A stretch of 64,000 bases of DNA. It comes from Cymodocea nodosa (taxonomy: Eukaryota; Streptophyta; Magnoliopsida; Alismatales; Cymodoceaceae). The notes below the pieces were generated by a model that was given only the letters and a program-made list of their open reading frames with translations, did no database searches and was not told where the DNA came from. The translations under genes were made by a program, and so were the position numbers. Positions 12,650-26,300 of this stretch are shown in pieces; positions within the stretch are counted from its first letter, which is position 1, and each line of letters starts with the position of its first letter. The DNA is taken from positions 23,038,001-23,102,000 of the forward strand of contig CM072337.1 in the NCBI GenBank assembly GCA_036874045.1, in the 5' to 3' direction.

Positions 12650-15600
12650 TTAAGCTGTCGTTCTGATGGAAATTGTCCAAAGTAGATTTGAATCAGAACG
12701 AACGGTTACGATATCGTCGGTAACCAAGTTGGAAGTGCTAATCAACCCACCAAATTCCATCCCCGTATCACCTGGAAAATTGAAAAAATCAGTCATTCCA
12801 AACAAACTACCATCTAAAAGCCCAAGTCCCGTGTTTTCGTGAACAAGAAAAAAACATAAAATTTTAAGAAACATTAATTTTCTTTTTTCAGAAAATTAAT
12901 ATTTGATTTTCAACATTGTCAGAGAGAAAAAAATGACCAAATTATCCTTGAGAGACACTGACGTTAGTTGTTACCATCACTTAAAACTTTTAAAAGTCAA
13001 AGAAACTTCAAGAAATGATTAGCAATCAATACCAAGATTCCATTGAAGACCCGTGGTAGTAGTATTAGCAGATGGTGCCCCAATGGGAATCAGGCCACAA
13101 TGTGGGCCTTCCACAGATGACTGCACATGGATCTCGTTATTCCGATTCTTTGGTAGAAGAAGAACCAAAGAGTCATTTGACAGAAGAGTAATCCTTATAT
13201 CAGAAAATTTGTAAAGAACATTGATATTTCCAGCCTCGTGATCAAACCTTCCTCCAAGAGCTCCGACAACAAGAATGCAGAGCTGTGGTTATCAAATACA
13301 AGTAGTAAATCAATACACAACCATTGAACAGTTATGGAAAAGCCAATGCTAAAAGTGCTTGTAAAAGCCATTCATATAATAATTATTAACGTTGTAAGTT
13401 ATTGATAATAATCTTCTAATGTTCATGTCATCATGATAACTCCAATGTTTTTTATTGAATTATGACGCATCTAATTCAATATCAATTGATTGTGGGTAAA
13501 GGTCATCTCTATTTTAACGCTCATGTTTTTAATATTTAACCAATCTAGACCATTCCTTCGCTTTTCCTTGTGATTTTCTTTAGGTCTTATAAATGTCTCT
13601 TTTTTGTGCAGATATATATGAATCTACCTGAATCTTTTCTACGTTGATATCATGTTGAATTGTAAATATTCAACTTAAAATCACTTGATTTAGTAAAAAG
13701 GTCTATCTAGAAAGTAGGGAAAGCTACCTTTTCATGCCCAATGTCCCATAAAGTATAAAACATTGAAACACTGAACATTCAAAGTCACATTTTATTCTCA
13801 TTTCTAATCTGATCGTCTTGAAGGCTTGATTTTCCCCATCTGCTGCTCTACAAACTTTGTTTCCATCTTAATGCTACAGTAACTGTTTTTTTTATGTTTC
13901 TCTGTGTATCTATTATTTTCTGTTATATTGAAGTTTGTTGAATTGTTATTATGTCTATTGTAGGTTAGATACTCCAGTTTAAAAGAGAGTGTTAAAGTAA
14001 ATAATGTATTAGGATTAAAGGCTATGTATAAGTTTAAGCTCACATTACTTAAGTTGTATTGTCTTCTTTATGTAACCTTTATATATAGAATCTTTATGTT
14101 TACTAATAAAATAATTCATCTTCCACCTATCTCTTATGTTCTCACAAGTTATTCATAATCCTGTCATTAAAAAAAAAAATGATCTTGCCATTTCAATTCA
14201 ACCAATGCCCCAAAATCCTTTGATTCCTACACTTATCATGTTATTTTTACAAATTATTATAAATTTACTAATGTTATTTTTCATAAGCATATTTTACCTT
14301 TTATGAATTCTTCTTATATTCATGTTACTTTTTCAAATTTACTCATGTTTTGTAAAGTATTATTATAGATTTTCTTATGGTAATTTTACCAATTGTTCGA
14401 TGTTATTTTTAGCAATCTTTCAAGTTATTCCCGATTATTATATATTATATATACAGCTATATGTTTATTACATGCTGATGTATTATTTTTATTAAATGTT
14501 AATATTCCTCTTACAAATTAATTGTATGCTTGAATACTCAAGTGTCTGTACTTGGCCTGGGAATTATGCTTGTTGGAAAGATGAAAACAGAATTTCTAAC
14601 TTTTGATCGATGGATTGTCTAAATGTTATTTAAAAATATGACTAAGAAACATGATAGAAAATATCAAACACATGATTCAGTGAAACCAATATTATGTCAT
14701 TCAATGAGTAAAAGGCTACTCTATAACCATATGGAGAATAACAACAAAAGGTGCAGATATATTGCATAAGAATATACAATCAAATGGAAAATTAAGAAAA
14801 GAAAATAGCAACTTAGATTAACCTTATAATGATCATCTATATATTCATAAATATAATGTGATAAATATAACAAAAAGGGCCAAATAGAAAACTTCAAGAT
14901 AACATGCAACTTACATTAGCTTTATCTTGATCGTGTATGCTTTCATGAATATGAGAAATGCATTTATGTAGATCTGTGGTGTCCTGATCATGAGATTCAT
15001 CCACCAAGCAGGTTCCCTGAAATGCACACATGTAAAGGGAAAATTTAGAAGGAAATGTAACTAATGCAACAGCAATCAAACACTAAGTTTAGCAAGTACG
15101 ATAAAATAATTAAAAGAGGGGGAACATGGTCAAATTGTTGTAGAAATCCAAATATAATAAGTTTGTTTATGATGTTCCAAGGGATACCCCGTTTAAATTT
15201 GAAGCAATCTACAAAGTATTGACTTAAGAACACATTTTATATAAGGCCATGATATTCTCTTGCTGGTCAACCAAACACTTCGCAAACTTAACATTGACGT
15301 GAAGAAGCTTTCAGTAGACATGTTAAAAAAGTTTTTGAACACATTTGGCATGAAAAAAAGGAAGGGGGACAGAGAGCTTTCTATAAAAAATTTATCAGAT
15401 GCCATTGAATGCCAATGCACGAGAAGACAACAAAATGCAAACAAAAGATCAATCAATCCCTTAATTTTTCCTTAATTGGAAAAGTGAAATGAAAAACACG
15501 AAAAACAGCAAAAACTGGCAAATAAGATGAGTTTAAAGAAATAGATAATATTAGTAATGGATACTTGGATGACCATGGAAAAACCAATTTTGACATGTAG

Positions 15601-18600
15601 AACAAATGCACGCAATGTGCTCACTTATTGACAAGCAAGAAAGGAATAACAGTTACACAAAGAGTTTAAGGAACCACCATATTTAAATAAAAATCCTTCA
15701 CTTCTTCCCTGATAGAATCCATGTCTCCTTTTATTACATCTGGCTTGTATCTGCAATAGTGACCAATGATATTTGATTATTATTGATTTTGAAACAATAC
15801 TTAGAGTGGTATAGATTATAATTGTGATCATGTAAAGTTCAATTGCTTTATTAGAAATGATAACCACCACCAGTAAAGTAATGACCTGGTGGACACCAGG
15901 CTCAGGGTTTGAGCCATAGACACAGCACCTTTTTGAACAAGAGAGTAATGCTCTGAGCATATGGACCCTCGCTAGTAATGGAAAGTGTGAGCCCCATGCA
16001 CAAGAAATATTGTTCATAGGCACCAACAAAGTAACTACTCAAATGTTCTTTTAATGAAAATATATCTTGTTGTATAACCATCACTAATAAAGTGATGGAA
16101 AAGTATAAGAACCTCACTGGCAATGGAAAGTGTGAGTCCCATGCACTAGAAATATTGTTCATAGGCACCAACAAAGTAACTGCTTAAATGTGCTTGTAAT
16201 GCAAACATATCTTATTGTATAACCACCACTAATAAAGTGATGGAAGAGTATAGTGTAGTGCTTCCACCAAAACTTTCCCAAATCATACTTATAAAGGAGA
16301 TACAGTATCAGAAAATGTAATGTGGTACTCAAATTCAAGGGCAACACATCATGTAATAAACAATTTGGGAAATTTGCCTCTCAATTCTCCATATGCAGGA
16401 TCTGACTCTTTGATGATAGGAAATGAAACTCAACTCCCAATAACACACACTAGTACTATAGTAGTACCTATCAACAATGGTAATGCTCTCTTGTGCGATG
16501 TTTTAGTTGTGTCGACTATTACAAAAAAATGATGTCTGTTTACAAGTTTTGCAATGATAATTCACTTAACATTGAGCTTGACAATTTCGATTTCTCTATC
16601 AAGGATCGCAAAACTCAGCAACAAGTGTGTAGGGGTCTGGCCAATAGATCCTTGTATTAGTTGCCCACACAAGTGGCAAGAGCAGTATCTAATACTTAGA
16701 TGAAGTTTCCTCAGGCGTTTCAGCTATTTAAGCATCCATGACTACCTGGCACTTTAAGCTAGGCCATCCGAACTCTCAAAGAACATTGTCTGTTGTTAGT
16801 TCGAATGATTTACCAATAAGTGAAAACAAACAGAATTTCTGTAATGCATGCTATTTTGGAAAATGTCACAAACTACCATTCAGTACTAGTACTACTGTTG
16901 TGAATGAACCACTTGAATTGATTTATTCTGACCTTTGGGGTTCAAGTCCTATTGTGTCTAAAGATAAATATTGTTATCACATCTATTTTATTGATGCATA
17001 TTCGAAGTATACTTGGTTGTATCGATTAACCTTTAAGCCACAAGCTCTTGAAGCATTCATTAGATTCAAATCTCATATTGAAAAACAGCTGGCCAAATCA
17101 ATTAAAATGTTACACAGTGACAATGGAGGAGAATACTTGGCCTTTTGAAGCTATCTTCAATCTCGTGGAATTTAACATAGGTTTATATGTCCTCACACAC
17201 ATGAGAAAAATAATTCAGTTGAGAGGAAGCACCACCACATTGTAGATACAGGATTAACTCTTCTAGTGCATGCAAATCTCCCTAAGGAATTTTGGCATAA
17301 AGCATTTCAGAAATTTATTTACCTGATAAATCATATGCCAGCTCCTAATCTCAATAATAGAAGCCCTTTGCAAGTATTATTCAATCAGATTCCTGATTAC
17401 AAGCTAATGAAGGTGTTCGGATGTGCTTGCTATCCAAATCTAATGCCATATTTGAATAACAAGTTCAACTTCAAAACTTTACCACGCATTTTCCTAGTAC
17501 ATGCAACAAACCATAAAGGCTATCTATGTTATTCACTAAAGCATCAACAAATTTTTATCTCAAGGGATATACTTTTTAATGAATCTGATTTTTCTCTAAA
17601 CAAGCAGTTGCATAACATCTCTACTGATGTACAAGACAATTTGCCTATCTCTTCTACAGGAGTACCACCAGTTATACATCCTTGCAATACTTCTAACAAT
17701 ACTCACTAGAATATTTCCGATTCCAGCTTAACAGAGAATTCCTGTGAAAATGGTAATCAACATTCTGATTATGCACCATCTCCAGCAAATACAGAAAATT
17801 CATCAGATGTACAAAACACATCAACATGTTAGATTAATGACAAACCTGTTACTCAAGCATCAAAAGGAATTTTCAAATCAAATCTGAAGTACACTCTCCT
17901 AGCTGCAGGTTCTAGAAGTGTTCCAAATTCAGTTCATGATGCATTGCAGGATAAAAATTGGACAGATGACATGACAAATGAATACAATGCTCTTATTAAA
18001 AATAAGACATGGACACTTGTTCCTCCACCACTTAATGCAAATATTGTAGGAAGCAAGTGGGTTTATCACATCAAAGAAAAGACAAATGGATTGATTGATC
18101 ACTACAAGGCAAGGCTTGTCGCATAGGGGTTTTCTAAAAAAATTGGTGTAGACTTTAATGAGACATATAGTCCTGTTATCAAACCAGTTACAATTCATCT
18201 TATACTAAGTCATGCTTTCAACAACAACTGGAATATGTGGCAGTTGGATATTTCCAATGTCTTTCTGCATTGAAATCTTGAAGAAGGGAGATGTGGATGG
18301 AATTCCTTTAATACTAAGTCATGCTTTTATGATTCTTCTCCACTTGAAGCATTTAGTGATGTTGATTGGGGGGGAGATGTGGATAATTGATGCTCTCAAT
18401 CTGACTTCTACATCTTTTATGGATCTAATCCCATTTCTTGGAGCTCACATAAGCAAACTATAATCTCTCGGTCAAGTACCGAAGCAGAATATCGAACATT
18501 AGGACTTACAGGCTGTGAAGTTCTCTGGTTAATTATGCTATTAAAGGAATTGCATATTCCTATTTCTACCCCTATGATTTGGTGTGACAACTTAAGTGTG

Positions 18601-20407
18601 ATATATCTCATAGCTAACCTAGTCCAACATGCTCAAACTAAACATATTGAAATAGATCTTCATTTTATCTGGGACCATATTCAGAAAGGAGATTTCAAAG
18701 TTCAATTTATACCTTCTCATCAACAACTAGCTGATCCTCTCCCCAAACCAATGTGTTCCTCAAACTTTCTCAATTTTTGTCGCAAGATGACTTTGGGTTA
18801 CCCCACATCAGCTTGAGGGGGGATATTAGCATATAGTGTTGATTTATATTCTTCTTGTTTGTTACATTTTTTATTCTTTGTGAGCCACGTGTCATCATGG
18901 AGGTGAGAGGTTTGTTAGTCCAGTCAAAGGTTCTGGACCCTTGTAAAACCCTATATATTGTTGGAAATCTCTGTAATTGGTGTGTGAGCATTTGCTGAAA
19001 TTTTGAATCCTGTCATTCACCTCTTCTCTTCCACCCAGTTCTTCTGCTCTCCCTCTACATACCTCGTTTTCTAACTCAGCCAAGTTAGAATGATGAATCT
19101 GGAAACATTCTAGTGATATGCATAAAATGGTGGTAATGATTCTTGGTAGTGTCAAATCAAGGCTTTTAACTAATTTTTATGGTCCAAAGTATAAAGCAGT
19201 GCCGAGCATACTGGTACAATGCCCTAGCAAATTTCAATCAGGTATATTGGAAAAGAGTGAAATAGGGTAGAAGATATTAATGTGCAAAAAGCAAGAGCAT
19301 TGATTCTCTGAGTTCCTTCTGTATTGCACTAATGCTTATTACCTACTTAGAGTGAACGTAAAAATAGTTGTGTCCCGGTACATATTTAATGGGCAGTTAG
19401 ATAAGTTATCCTAGACAAACAGGTTGCATCATACATGTGAAGTGAAGGTGTTACATGAATTTTGGGAAATGCAGAAAATGGAAGCATACTATTCTGAGCT
19501 AACGCAAAATACAATTGAAAATTTGAGGAAATCTCGATCAAGCCATCCCTTTGCTTGGAGAACTCTTGCCTGTCTATTGCTCCCCTTGTTAATAAAACAA
19601 ACTCAACTCCAACAGCAAGTTTGGTATAAACAAAAAGAGAGGTTCTTTCCAAATGACAAAAGAGAAACTCTTCAGGACCAATTCAAACCAAATGTTTGTT
19701 GTGATAACACTCAGAAAACAATCCATGGGATATCGGTTGGCAATTCTGATATCCATATCTTGCCATCATGGAATGATTTCGGGAACAAGTGGCAAAACAA
19801 AACTCATTTAGCGAACCACACTTAAGGCATTATCTTGAGTCATCTACGGTAGGGTGCTATCTAGAGAGTCATCACATACAACCCAGTTCAACTAAGCCCT
19901 ACGACATTCAATGTCTATTTACAGTTTTACAGATCTATACTCACATGTTCCATAAAAGGCGAAAGAACCTTACTCGTATCCTAGATTAGTTAGAACTAAG
20001 GAAAAAGCATCGAACACAGGAGGCACCTGAACTCTAAAAAAACCAATAAAGAGAATTAAACAAGAATGAAGACCTGTAGCGAACATCGAAAGGATCTTCC
20101 CCGGGAAAGAGGAGCGGCATCTCATCGTACATGCGATTAGCTCCACCGTCCGCGCAGAGCCGCAGATTAGCTGCTTTAACACGGTAATAACATAAACACT
20201 GCCTTTAGAAGGATGAGGATAAGGAGGATGAAAGACGAAGAAGAGGAGCAGCTGAAATAGAAGCGAATCGGAAGAAGAGTAACCATGGCTCCAGAGCAGA
20301 GGTGTGAAGCGGGGGATGTGCTGGTTGAGTACGACGATGGCGTAATCCTGCGACGACTTGGGAACGGAAGGTAGGAGGAAATTGGAGGAGTGCCGTATCA
20401 CATCCAT
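12650..20407 (-). CDS. TPK: Thiamine pyrophosphokinase
   Basis: Transfers pyrophosphate from ATP to thiamine to make thiamine diphosphate, the cofactor of pyruvate dehydrogenase and transketolase; the plant enzyme is cytosolic. Six minus-strand exons: 20284-20407, 20074-20170, 15678-15750, 14915-15016, 13033-13282 and 12650-12771, joining in frame to 255 residues. Motifs in order: VVLNQHIPRFTPLLW (exon 1), LCADGGANRMYDEMPLLFPG (exon 2), YKPDVIKGDMDSIREEV (exon 3), DESHDQDTTDLHKC (exon 4), VGALGGRFDHEAGNINVLY and EGPHCGLIPIG (exon 5), and FGGLISTSNLV followed by SDSNLLWTISI (exon 6). The ADGGAN, KGDMDS, DQDTTD and GGRFDH blocks are the thiamine and ATP binding signature of the family. Intron 2 (15751-20073) is swollen by a tandem duplication and a copia relic, but all flanking splice sites are intact. 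Length matches other plant TPKs. Confidence 0.96.
15855..15915 (+). repeat. Possible tRNA-derived SINE head
   Basis: Two perfect adjacent hairpins: 15885-15900 (7-bp stem, 2-nt gap) and 15899-15915, GGCTCA/TGAGCC around a 5-nt loop. The second contains GGTTTGAGCC, close to an RNA polymerase III B box, and looks like a tRNA T-arm. It sits immediately before the 145-bp tandem repeat, inside TPK intron 2. No convincing A box was found, so SINE identity is a guess. Confidence 0.3.
15968..16257. repeat. 145-bp direct tandem duplication in TPK intron 2
   Basis: Two head-to-tail copies, 15968-16112 and 16113-16257, with exact 145-bp spacing from start to end and only scattered substitutions. Shared blocks include AATGGAAAGTGTGAG, AGAAATATTGTTCATAGGCA and CACTAATAAAGTGATGGAA. 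A shorter diverged piece of the same end (accaccagtaaagtaatga) occurs near 15863. It lies between TPK exon 3 and the copia relic. Confidence 0.92.
16320..19078 (+). mobile_element. Old Ty1/copia LTR retrotransposon relic in TPK intron 2
   Basis: A broken copia element, opposite in orientation to TPK. Parts in order: protease/gag-proximal segment (about 16320-16530), integrase zinc-binding and core region (about 16738-17150 and on to 17700), reverse transcriptase start (about 17900-18260), RNase H (about 18460-18810), polypurine tract (about 18814-18822) and a 3' LTR-like segment. The order protease, integrase, RT, RNase H is that of Ty1/copia. No 5' LTR or gag was seen. It carries several breaks and cannot be active; it is clearly old, but with only one LTR its age cannot be estimated. 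Confidence 0.93.
18824..19078 (+). repeat. Probable 3' LTR of the copia relic
   Basis: Begins straight after a purine tract following the RNase H region, has a TATA-like stretch (CCTATATATTG) near 18950, and ends near a CTAAC sequence that roughly mirrors its start. Ends are approximate because no partner LTR is present to align. Confidence 0.65.
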
Positions 20408-23335
20408 CCGCCGCCTCGAAAGGGAATCTCTCGCTCCTCTTCCGCCCCTGGTTTTCGCTCTGGAAATGTATTCAGGTGAGAACCAAAAGCTAAAGAATCT
20501 CCATGTCTCGATCGCAGTGAAACCACAGATCTCGATTCATGCATCCACCGCCAATTTTACGAAATTTGTGAGTACGCTGCCACGGTCAAATGTACTGTTC
20601 CTTCCCTTCAGCCATGGTATTTTACTATTTTGCTGTTGAAATATTATTATACGTTCGAATTTTATATGACATTGTCTATTGAAAATTTATGTACCATGAA
20701 TCTTTTAATTTATTATTCGTTATTTAAGGTTACGATTTTAAAATGATATCTGATTCAGGTAACTGAGTCACACAAAGATATTCAAAATTTTTAAATTGTT
20801 CTTTAGAAATTTGTAATAATATAATTTTTGAGAAAATCAACATAAAAAAGATCACCATGATCTAACTTGATGATCCACGAGAGATCGAAGAAACGGAACA
20901 ATGCGAAAAAAGAATTGAAGATCAAAGAGATGCAAATTGATAAATCTACAGGAAAGCTCAGAGGAGTCTACACTGTTGCGTTGAAAACGAATCTGACATG
21001 GATTGTACATATGGTCTGATTTCAGAGTTTCACGTGTGATTTGATTCTCAATTTTTAGAAATTGATGAAAGAGATAACGATGAACTTGTCACTTTTTAAT
21101 TTCTTGAGAAAAATAATTCTTTTCATGTTGAAGTTTTGACGGTACTTATCAAATATTATTTTAATGATTGAATTTTAATTATATTTGGAATTTAATTTGA
21201 CAGATTCTAAATACCTTTCCATAATAATTTGACAAATTTATTATTTTTCGTATTTTACAATAACATTTTTTTTTTTAACCTGACTTTATGTTTCATGAAA
21301 TAAAAGGAAGACAACTTCGATATAAAATCGTAATTGGCGCTGAAATAATCTTAGATATAAGTAATATATAATAATATATTCTTTACATGAAATATTGTGA
21401 TTTCAGACACATTGTAACTTTAAAATATAACAAGATTTTTGTATCCAATAGAAGACTTATGATATTTGAAAATAACTTTTTTTTTAAAAATAATTTTTTT
21501 ATTAGATATTAAGGTAAGATTTGTATACTGAAAATTTGACAAAAATAAACTTAAATTCAATCTAATTTTGAGTGTAAATACATTTGTACACTTAAAATTC
21601 TAATTCTGGGTAGAATTAAAATTTTCTCTCTTTTGTAAACGTTGGAATTCATTTGTGAACCATCCAAGTTTCACAAATCATTTCCTGACTGTCACAATCA
21701 AAGTCAACCTCATCAATAGACCTTTATCTTATTTGTCACTCATCGACACTTGCTTATGGATGCAAACCCTTATTGTTCGTTGTTCACCACTTAATTATCG
21801 CTCAATCACTTAGCGTCACTCACTGCAACTAATTACTACTTGCTTATCATCGCATTCACCACTGTTAGGTTTGTGACTTCTTTTACTCACAACTTTGTTT
21901 TCTTGTTGAAAATTATTTATATTGCTTGTTGTGGTTTATTTGACATGATATTTTTATTGCTATTGGTTTGACTCTATTTCTCTGTGCTTAATCGATGTAA
22001 TTAAAAAATTTAACTATAGATATTTGCAATTAAGAATAATAATCAAGCACATATTTAAAGTAACTACTATGCAAACCCCATTATTTCCTTCTCCCCCTCA
22101 TTCACCTACGAGAGTTTCGATAGCCTTCTTGATTGGCTCTACCTTACAGGGTACAAGTATTCAAGTAAAAAAATGTTTTAATATATATATATTTTTACAA
22201 ATTTATTTACAAAGCAAATAAAATATATTTATTTGAAGATTTTTAAGATAAACTATAAGAAATTCAAGATGATGCAACATTATAAGTCTCTTGTAAAATT
22301 AAATGAAAAAGATATAATTAATATTGTTAGCAACAACACTCAAAAATAAATAAAGGAAATAGTTAATAAATTTCGTAAAAATAATATGAAATAGTTAAGA
22401 TAACTTTTTATTTATATATTTGAATTGATTTCATTGTCATATTTTATTTGAATATTTGAAGTTCGTTATCGATATTTATTACATAAGGCTATTAATAAAT
22501 AACATATAAACATCTAATGATTTCATTATATAGCTTATTAATTGATTAATGTAATAAATTTACTAATTAATTAAAGATAATTATATTATGTTATTGTCAC
22601 ACACAAATATAAAATTCTAATTTAAATTCTTAAATTTCAATTTCCAAATATACACAAATACTTAAATTTTAAATTCTATTTCTATCTAATTCTACAAAAT
22701 TTCAAATATATAAACAGATCTAAATGTTAATATATTTTCTCGTAAATTACTTTTAAAGCGAGAGTAATAGTTATGTAAATAAACTACCGACGGTTTGAAA
22801 ATAGCATAGATGATTGATTATATATTATTCATGTATTTTAATTTTTTGTCTTCTATTGGCTTTATTTATATAAAATATTCATCCATTAACATCCTTTTGA
22901 ACGGTTTACTAACGATACTCATATTTTATCATTACCTTATGGATAATATGAGAATTTGATCGTTATAGTGATTCAAGGGTTGCTTGGAAAAATAATTTAT
23001 ATGGTTACATTTAGTTTTGTAAATTATTTTTTAAAATAATATTATTTAAAAATACTCAATGCTACCCTAATGACAATGATGAAAATAAAAACAATATTGA
23101 ATATGATTACAATAATAACGTTAATAAGTATTTTGATTACAATCTTAGTCATGAAAATAAAATTATTATAATAAAAATAATGATGTTACAAAAAGCTGAG
23201 AAAATAATTTAAAAACAGAAAAATATCCTCCACCCTCCATCCCATCAGGACGAATCACGAATGGCAGGGATGCATAAACCTCTCCTTTAATGGCTTCTTC
23301 CTCTCGCTCGTTATTGCCATCACCACCTGAGCCAA
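20408..23335. other. Divergent spacer between TPK and the BTB gene
   Basis: The first 150 bp are GC-richer and should hold the TPK promoter and 5' UTR; the last 120 bp should be the BTB gene's 5' UTR. The middle is very AT-rich with no recognisable coding sequence. One MITE-like fragment is listed separately at 22485-22720; the stretch 21540-21660 has a similar composition but no firm alignment. Confidence 0.55.
22485..22720 (-). mobile_element. MITE-like repeat, copy C (partial)
   Basis: Reverse complement aligns by eye with the 30927 and 43563 copies: a GATCTGTTTATATATTTG end beside TTA, then AATTTAAGTATTTGTGTATA, then TTACATTAATCAATTAATAA. The other end could not be found. Confidence 0.6.
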
Positions 23336-26300
23336 ATGGACCAACATCCTCCGCCGTCGTCCTCCCGAAGTCCTAGATCCCGACTCGTCATTGGCGGCAG
23401 AATGGCGCCGGCACAACTTCACCAGGCCACCCAGGTCAACCATCAGCAGCAGCAGCAGAAGCAGCACATGACGGCTGACGATCGGAACGGTCAGGAGCTA
23501 AGAACGCTGGATTGCAATCTCTCGGCGCTCTGCGATCACATCCAGGTGGAGGGGTTCCACGCTGGGGCGTTCTCCGATGTGGTCGTGCATGCCATGGGAT
23601 CTACTTACCGTCTCCACCGCCTTATTCTCTCTCGGAGTTCCTATTTCAGGTTGATTGGATTTTTTCTTCTTCTTTCGATGATCATGAAATATGGCGAGTA
23701 TTCTATGGAATTGGTTTTATTTCTTTCATGGAATGCTCGAAAGAAGGTTGCTTTGCACTTTTTCGGTTCGACATGGACTGATGAATTTTGGTATCTGCGG
23801 TGCACACGGGCTCCATAGAATTTTCCATGAAATATTGGGATCCCCAATAGAGCAAAGATGTTTGAAACTTGCCATTACTAAATATGAAATTAGTTTCTAC
23901 CGCGTACTGATGGTTTAGTCTCGGTCTGTTAGGAATATGCTTCATGGTCCATGGAAAGAGGCAGATGCACGAACGGTGACATTGCAAATAGATGACGACA
24001 ATGTCAACTCTGAGGCGATTTCAATGTCATTGGCGTATCTTTACGGTCATCATCCCAAGCTAGACGATAGCAATGCATTCCGTGTCCTTGCTGCTGCTTC
24101 TTTCCTTGATCTTCAGGTATGTTGCCAATGTTCATTTGAATTGCGGCTATGTTTCGCCGATGAGGGTGGAATAGTGTTGATGCTTCCATGTTATGAGTGG
24201 CTGTCTGTTCTGGAGTTATCTCAAAAAAATCCTGCTCGCTCCTCGCTTAAAATATATAGTTTAATTTTCTTCATGTTTTTATTTTTCTATTAGTTTTATA
24301 ATAAGTCTTTTTGCAGGATTTATGTACGATATGTACAGATTTTATCATCTCAGAATTGCGGACTTCAAACTTTTTAGCATACCAGGTTTACTTACATGCT
24401 CTTTTAGTACTCCTAATATCAGGAGATTTATGGTATTTTGTTTTTATGCACCGGCACTTTCTGTAAACTAGGTCTTTGCTGAAAGCCAAGATTACGGCAT
24501 ACATGGAGATCGTGTAAGAAAAGCTTGCTGGGGATATTTATGTCAAAGTGGTGCCAGGGAATTGAGAGAGGTAAACAATAGACTTATTTGTGGACAGGAC
24601 ACAAACTTGATCTTTAATTATATTGTATCTGGATATTGAAAATCAAAGATATTCATACCTAAGTTTTTTTTTTTTTTAAAAACATAAGGATGACCTTCTT
24701 AATTAGAAGTCCACCAATCAGCCAAATATCTTAGACCCAGATATTTCCGTACATATCTTTCAGCTTTTAAGCACATGCATACATGTTAATATAATATATA
24801 TATTAAAACAGGAAATCAAGCACAATTTGTTGTCTTAAAACAATAAAATACATACACTTATAATGGACATGGTAAAATTTAAGCAACATTAAAGTTAAAC
24901 CAACATATAACAAGAACAAGGTCACACATCAACATATAAAATTCTAACAGAAAGTCTATGATTTGTTTCAAGTTTCAGGTACTCATCACGAAAACAAACA
25001 TACAAGTCCGTAATGAAATGTACAGAGGAGTGGGAGAGGAAGATGAGTTGGAGTTTTTGGGTTTTGGAGGATGAAGAAGGAAAAAGAATAGAAGAAACCA
25101 ATATATAGGTCATAGTATCTCTTGGATAATTAAATCAATCTAACATAAATATTCATTTAACTTTAAAAAACCGGGGCACCTCCCAATGCATTTCCATTAA
25201 ACACCTGGGCACCTAGGTGCTGCCTGGGTGACAACTAGGCACCCACCTTAACAACCTTGCTTGAAAGGAATGTCTTCCATAGCACAAGAAAAATGGTAGC
25301 TCTATCATCAGCTTACTGTCGTGATAAATGCACCTTGATGCTTGTACCTTTAGCAAAATTAATTTTGAGACCAGATTTCATCTCAAACACCCTCTGGTGG
25401 AATTTCTTTCGATGAATTTGGACTAGTGAGTCTCCAAAAAAGAACTGAGTATCATCAGTGTATTGATGTATTGAAATCCTAGCCTCATTGCTACCAGCAA
25501 TCCAAGGCTCTCTAGCCATCTGGCAGAAGCAGCTTGATTGCACATCATGGCAAAGATATTGACTGTAAGATTGAAGAGGAGAGGGTACATTGGGTGCCTC
25601 TGTCTCAGCTCACAGTTCATCAGAAATCTACCACTTGCTAAAAGAACAAGACTAAAGAAAGGACATCAGCAATCTGTATGCATGCAGACAGTCTTTGAGA
25701 AATTTTCAATTTATATTATTGAAGGCCTTCTTAAAGTCTATTTTGCACGATAAACTGGGCAGAATCAGTTTATTGATGTCTTCCAAAAGTTTATGAGATC
25801 GTACCTTAGAGGTTATCTTCATAGAAATATTAATTAAGCTGCTAGGCCAAAAATTAATTGTCTTCAGCACTTGTCACCTTAGAAATGAGCACATTAAAGC
25901 AGTTACTGATAGCATCACAATCTGAATTTCTCTCCCAAAGCTCTTGCATCATGGCTAGCAGGCCATCCTTCATGATATCAACTAACTCTTCAGCACTTGC
26001 CACCATAGGAATGAGCATAATAAAGGAGTTATTTACAGCATCACAAGCTGAATCTCTCTCCCAAAGCTCTTGTATCGTGGCTAGCAGGTCATCCTTCACA
26101 ATATCAAAGCAGCACTTGAAAAACCTATTGGAAAACCATCCAGACCAGGTGACTTCTCACCTTCATTGAAAGTACCACCCATTTAATCTCATCCAAAGAG
26201 AATTATGCAGTAAGGAGATTACCATCTTCAGAGGAGAGATGAGGCATATCACGTGGCTGCCATGTAGCTCACCAAATCACTTTCTTTAGCGACTAAATTT

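Noticed and set aside
23650-23932. Reading frame continuing from BTB exon 1 to about 23818
   Set aside because: It is just intron 1 read through; a good donor at 23650 and acceptor at 23932 restore the BTB fold.
24664-24678. Poly-T run in BTB intron 4 as the poly-A tail of the LINE relic
   Set aside because: Recognisable LINE sequence stops about 580 bp away and no target duplication could be found, so the link is unsupported.
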